Below, in pieces: positions 60,320 through 64,000 of a stretch of 64,000 nt of DNA (its first letter is position 1; the number at the start of each line of letters is the position of its first letter). Under the pieces are notes generated by a model. The model was not told where the DNA came from, searched no databases, and saw only the letters and a list, made by a program, of their open reading frames with translations. The DNA is from Notospermus geniculatus. Taxonomy: Eukaryota; Nemertea; Pilidiophora; Heteronemertea; Lineidae. A program made the position numbers and the translations under genes. The stretch spans positions 176,230-240,229 of the forward strand of contig NMRB01000582.1 in assembly GCA_002633025.1 (NCBI GenBank). The letters run 5' to 3'.

Positions 60320-61254
60320 ACTGTCGTCCCGATCTACACAACTTCCTCAACCATTTGGTTTATGTTTTTTGTGAAATAATCACCCAAAATTAAAAATTCT
60401 GAGTCACAAGTAGCGAAAAGTGAAGGGCAGACGCAATGGTCAAGTGGACGTTTAGTTTGTTTTTGAAGATATAGATGGCGATGGTGTTCTTGTGCTGAGT
60501 CATTGAATTGAATTGTCAGCGGTGATGAAATACGCGAAGAGACCCCGAAATCGGCCGAAACTTCTGGAACCCGGTGTTTCATTAACATCATCATCATTTC
60601 ATCATGCATTAATTATGTATTCATCCATGGTTATGATGGTGCAATGTGATAGATTTCGATAGACCGGTACCGGGCACCAGTCTAGGATTCCGACAGATAT
60701 AAACACGCCGGATGAGGGAAGTGCTATTCATTCGGAAAGAAACCACGCAATCGTGAGGGCGAATTCTTGTCGAACGCAATGTTGTCCGAGGGAACTTTCG
60801 TTACTGTCTCGCTTGACTCTCTGAGTCTNTGTTGTGATAAAATAGTCATGATTTCCTTGTGCATCCCATTTCGTTAATCAGTATTTTGTGATAACTATTA
60901 AACTCCTCGTTATCACTAGAGGTGATTGAGTCAATTTATTTCATCTGTTTTATTTTTATGAAATTATCGATATCTAACATGTTAAATCGGGCTTCAGTTG
61001 TTGGAAGACATGATGCATCTCTGTTTATACAGACTTGTAATTCAAGTGTCCCAATATACAGCTAACTTTTTTCTCGTCTATGTTAGACCCTATTAATGTA
61101 TTACCAATACGAGACAGATAGGAATCTGGCACTTTTCAGTCCAATAGGCCTGTTTAGAATATCATTAACACATAGGGTATAAAACCGACGACAAATATGT
61201 TAGCTGCACACGGACACTTAAATTTGTAATACAAGTCTGTATAAATGTTGTAAT
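60320..61254. other. Intergenic stretch, nothing supported
   Basis: AT-rich DNA with one N near 60829. No exon, RNA gene or clear repeat found. Confidence 0.4.
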
Positions 61255-62280
61255 CAGTCGACCCGCAAAGGTCCTTTTCTACAGCAGATTTATTTTGCGC
61301 GCGGGAAAATAATAGGCGATCGGGGCCCTCGAGGTGGCTTCTCGAGTACCTCATTCGAGAAATCGGACACCTATCACAAAATTGCGTTTATCGAGAAGAC
61401 CGTTCAAATTCAACCACATAAACCATATATCAGTGTTTAGCTAAGACATTGAGCTTTCCATTAGTGTAATTTATTTTGACATAAAGCAAACGAGTGAAGA
61501 GAAATCATTTAAGAAATTTCGTACTACGCACAGAATTGGAGGTCATTTGGAGTAGAGCGTTGTTAAAAACATCGCCATAACTCCATAAATATTAGCCTGC
61601 ATAAAACCAGCAAAACCGAATAGACGAAGAATCAATCTCCAATCTGTGTTAATTTCATACTTCGGCATGGTATTCCAAGTTTTTGTACGCAGTTTGAACA
61701 GCAGTAGGTAACGATTCTCGCAGCCATAACTGGTTCCTTGGACGTCGACGTGGCGCTGATTGACGAATCTAGCAGTCAGCGCCACCGTCGGAGCCCATGG
61801 AACCAAGTTAGACAATGGATAAAGGGAAGGAGATTTCTTGAAAATGTGGTTGTGTTTCGGGGTGATTTTCAACCCCTCAGACATGCGTGCATAAAACCAC
61901 GCTTCGCATGTGGATTCTTCTATGTTATAACAACCCGAATGACCTAAGCAGAAGTTTCAAAATACTCTTCCAAGAAAGTGTACGCACTTTGAAGCACGCC
62001 TGTTTTCGAAAACACAAGGTTACCTTTCGATCGATAACTCGGCCAAAACTGAACCGATTTCGATGAAATTTTCGGTAACTTTCGTAGAGAAACATCCATC
62101 AACATGTAAACATCACGCAGCTTCAAACGTCTGACTAATCGTGCGTAATTAGTGATTGTTTTATAGCGTCTGCTACGCCTACATCACTGCCTCGCTTTCG
62201 TTCAGTGATTTAGCAGTTAGTACTGCCAAATACCGCGGCTGACACGTCGTGGCGCTGTTCATACCTTTGCGGGTCGACTG
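61255..62280. mobile_element. 1,026-bp TIR element with 4-bp flanking duplication
   Basis: CAGTCGACCCGCAAAGG at 61255-61271 is inverted as CCTTTGCGGGTCGACTG at 62264-62280. TAAT lies immediately outside both ends, which fits a target duplication. Interior inverted pairs include GGTTCCTTGGACG/CCATGGAACC. No intact transposase frame was recognised. Confidence 0.8.
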
Positions 62281-62773
62281 TAATGGGATTCAATGAACGA
62301 TTTTAAGAGTCATTGCACGAGTGGACCATGCAAAATCTGCAAAAAGTGATAACCTGCGGGGTCGGCAGATCTGGCTCAAATTCCTACTAGAAGATGGTCT
62401 TGGAACACAATGAGGACAGGCCAAATATTTCGGAGATTGGCCATACCGTTTTGGAGTAAGGGGGAAAAAGGATTTTTTGAGATAACAGAAATTTTTCATC
62501 AAAATTCTGCCCATTTGAGTTCATTTTCACGCCTTGGCTGGCAACAGCAGTAGGTATTCCTTATAGGTAAATGAAAATATATGCCCCCAGTAATGTTTTC
62601 CCATTTTTGTTTAGTTCCAAATCACACTTGATTTAAAGGTACAGTGCTGTATTGCACTCGTGTCAAAAAAGGTATGGTTTGGACTACAGCGAATTACAGA
62701 GATGCTACAGGGGTGAGGAAGGTGAGCACATCAGAAAAAGGAGCAGAGGGATGCCTGTCTGTATTAAAAGAAT

Positions 62774-62951
62774 AAAATCTTTGGGCGCTCTTTCGATTGC
62801 AGAAATATGCGGGTGTAAAGTCATGCATAAATGCACTACTGATGTACTACGAATGTATTACGGACATGACGTTCATTTGTGGGACATTAAATGTCTACAT
62901 ATACACATGGTGATGCATATCTCTGCAATGGAAAGAGTGCCCAAAGATTTT
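62774..62951. repeat. Inverted repeat with 36-bp arms
   Basis: AAAATCTTTGGGCGCTCTTT at 62774 is inverted as AAAGAGTGCCCAAAGATTTT ending 62951. The arms continue into TGCAGAAATATG/CATATCTCTGCA. It lies inside a long but probably meaningless open frame. Confidence 0.75.
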
Positions 62952-63394
62952 CTTTTTGTTTTTAAAGATAAAGTCTCAACCTATAATCATAAAGGAATCA
63001 ACCATAAAGGTTTAACTGCGAACGATGAGCTTACTGAGGGATACACTTCATGTGTTGCCACCAGATGTCTCTCACTGCCTCAATTTTGGCTTTACGTAAT
63101 AGGCACGAGCTTCAACTTTTTTTGTGGTGAAGAGGTACATGAACCTGCCAACATGATGCTTTGAATTCCATTTCTGACGATAACTGAGCTATTTTCAGCA
63201 CAATTAGTGTTCCATGTACAAATGTACGTCAGCCTATTCAAATGTACACCGATGACCCTGAACACACATCGTTCGTGGGGTTCTCATTAATTCAGACCTT
63301 TTGTATCATANAGAAAGAGGGGCCTCCTAGGCTATCTATGTCTGTTGCACAGAATCTGTTCCCAAGTCCAAGACAAGTGCAATTAAGATTGGGT

Positions 63395-63475
63395 ATCTCA
63401 TGGCCTACTGGTTAAGGCGTGCTGGCGATTGATGCCTGGTCGGTCATGTGAGGGTCTGAGGTTCGTGAGTCATCA
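63395..63475 (+). repeat. tRNA-like segment
   Basis: GGGTATCTCATGGCCTACTGG and GAGGTTCGTGAGTC are reminiscent of tRNA A and B boxes, but the B box is not canonical. Probably a decayed SINE head. Confidence 0.3.
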
Positions 63476-63516
63476 TAGGCCTACTATTAAATCATCAACC
63501 TATGATTTTGTTCTAG

Positions 63517-64000
63517 GTTCACGCAGAAAACTACTTAGTTCTGCAGTCCCCAGCAAGTTTAACTGGTCCAAGACTCCTACCCCTGCAGCTTTGTCCAGAA
63601 GGAGTAGGTACCTCGACAGAGTCCAGAAGGCTGAATCCAGGTGTCGTGAAGATCAACCACCAGAATTTGCCACTGAAGTGACTATCCAAGAGAGCCCCCA
63701 TTACAGTGAGCCTACAGGAGAAGATCAAGATGTACCCGTAACCTCATCCTTTGTCACTACTTCTGTTCAGACAGAAAAAGCACCTCCATTTAGTGTCAAG
63801 AGATTCGTGCTCGATGATAAGGCTTTGAATTATTATACAGGACTTGAAACTTATGATAAATTCTTGTTAGTTCTGTGGACATTGGGTCCTGCAGCCTATG
63901 ATCTTAACTATAGATTCAACCAGTGTAAAACTCTAAGTATTGAGGACCAGTTCTTTCTTTCTCTTATCAAGTTGCGACGCCACACTCCTAACTTTGAACT
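63517..64000 (+). CDS. DDE-superfamily transposase-related exon (HTH_Tnp_4 / THAP-associated type), partial
   Basis: The frame is open from an acceptor (gttctag) at 63516 to the window end, entering with two bases of a split codon. After a polar linker (SRRKLLSSAVPSKFNWSK, then acidic and serine/threonine-rich residues), VKRFVLDDKALNYYTGLETY and FLLVLWTLGPAAYDLNYRF lead into TLSIEDQFFLSLIKLRR. That is the helix-turn-helix segment typical of proteins preceding a DDE_Tnp_4 nuclease domain, often with an N-terminal THAP zinc finger. It could be a Harbinger/P-like transposon remnant or a domesticated gene. The nuclease domain would lie beyond the window, and no THAP exon was recognised just upstream. 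Confidence 0.7.

Noticed and set aside
62652-63164. 170-codon open frame
   Set aside because: It spans a 36-bp-arm inverted repeat (62774-62951), has no recognisable domain and no supporting splice sites or good start; most likely a chance frame.

Overview
This is eukaryotic, animal nuclear DNA. Genes are split by GT-AG introns, repeats fill most introns and spacers, and the recognisable proteins are metazoan: SSNA1, DHX16, CCDC180, an arrestin-domain protein, a rhodopsin-class receptor and a PAN-domain protein. The abundance of TAGGCCTA-like and ACATGTA-like words, tRNA-derived SINEs and short inverted-repeat elements suggests a marine invertebrate (echinoderm, hemichordate, cephalochordate or possibly a lophotrochozoan). 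The sequence alone does not settle the phylum. A run of seven Ns (36273-36279) and several single Ns mark imperfect assembly.

Layout. 1-6250: repeat-rich DNA with a PAN-domain exon (1886-2139) and two long candidate terminal exons (3162-4196 and 4878-5837) of an unrecognised, probably secreted protein. 8679-9629: complete three-exon SSNA1 on the minus strand. 9630-11961: divergent intergenic region with a large foldback element and a 585-bp TIR element. 11962-20620: complete 17-exon DHX16 (spliceosomal DEAH helicase, PRP2 orthologue) on the plus strand. 21740-56153: 34-exon CCDC180 on the plus strand, which I assembled in frame to about 1,548 codons. Its roughly 15-kb intron 15 contains a complete intronless arrestin-domain gene on the minus strand (33393-34574). 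56154-64000: repeat-rich DNA with the first three helices of a peptide-receptor-like GPCR (58387-59022) and, running off the end, a transposase-derived exon (63517-64000).

Gene relationships. SSNA1 (centrosome, basal body, axoneme) and CCDC180 (a coiled-coil protein linked to cilia) flank the housekeeping splicing helicase DHX16. No operon-like organisation is seen; each gene has its own start, and DHX16 and CCDC180 have their own AATAAA signals.

Repeats. At least 13 copies of one tRNA-derived SINE family, 4 of a second and 3 of a third are present. There is a dispersed and tandem AGGTGTCC/TTAATAGAGAGGT module, several minisatellites and more than twenty short TIR/foldback elements. Some are nested, and some have interiors built from multiples of one short dyad-symmetric word. 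The most unusual coding observation is a 69-bp copy of part of CCDC180 exon 2 lying in intron 1. It differs from the exon only at synonymous third positions.
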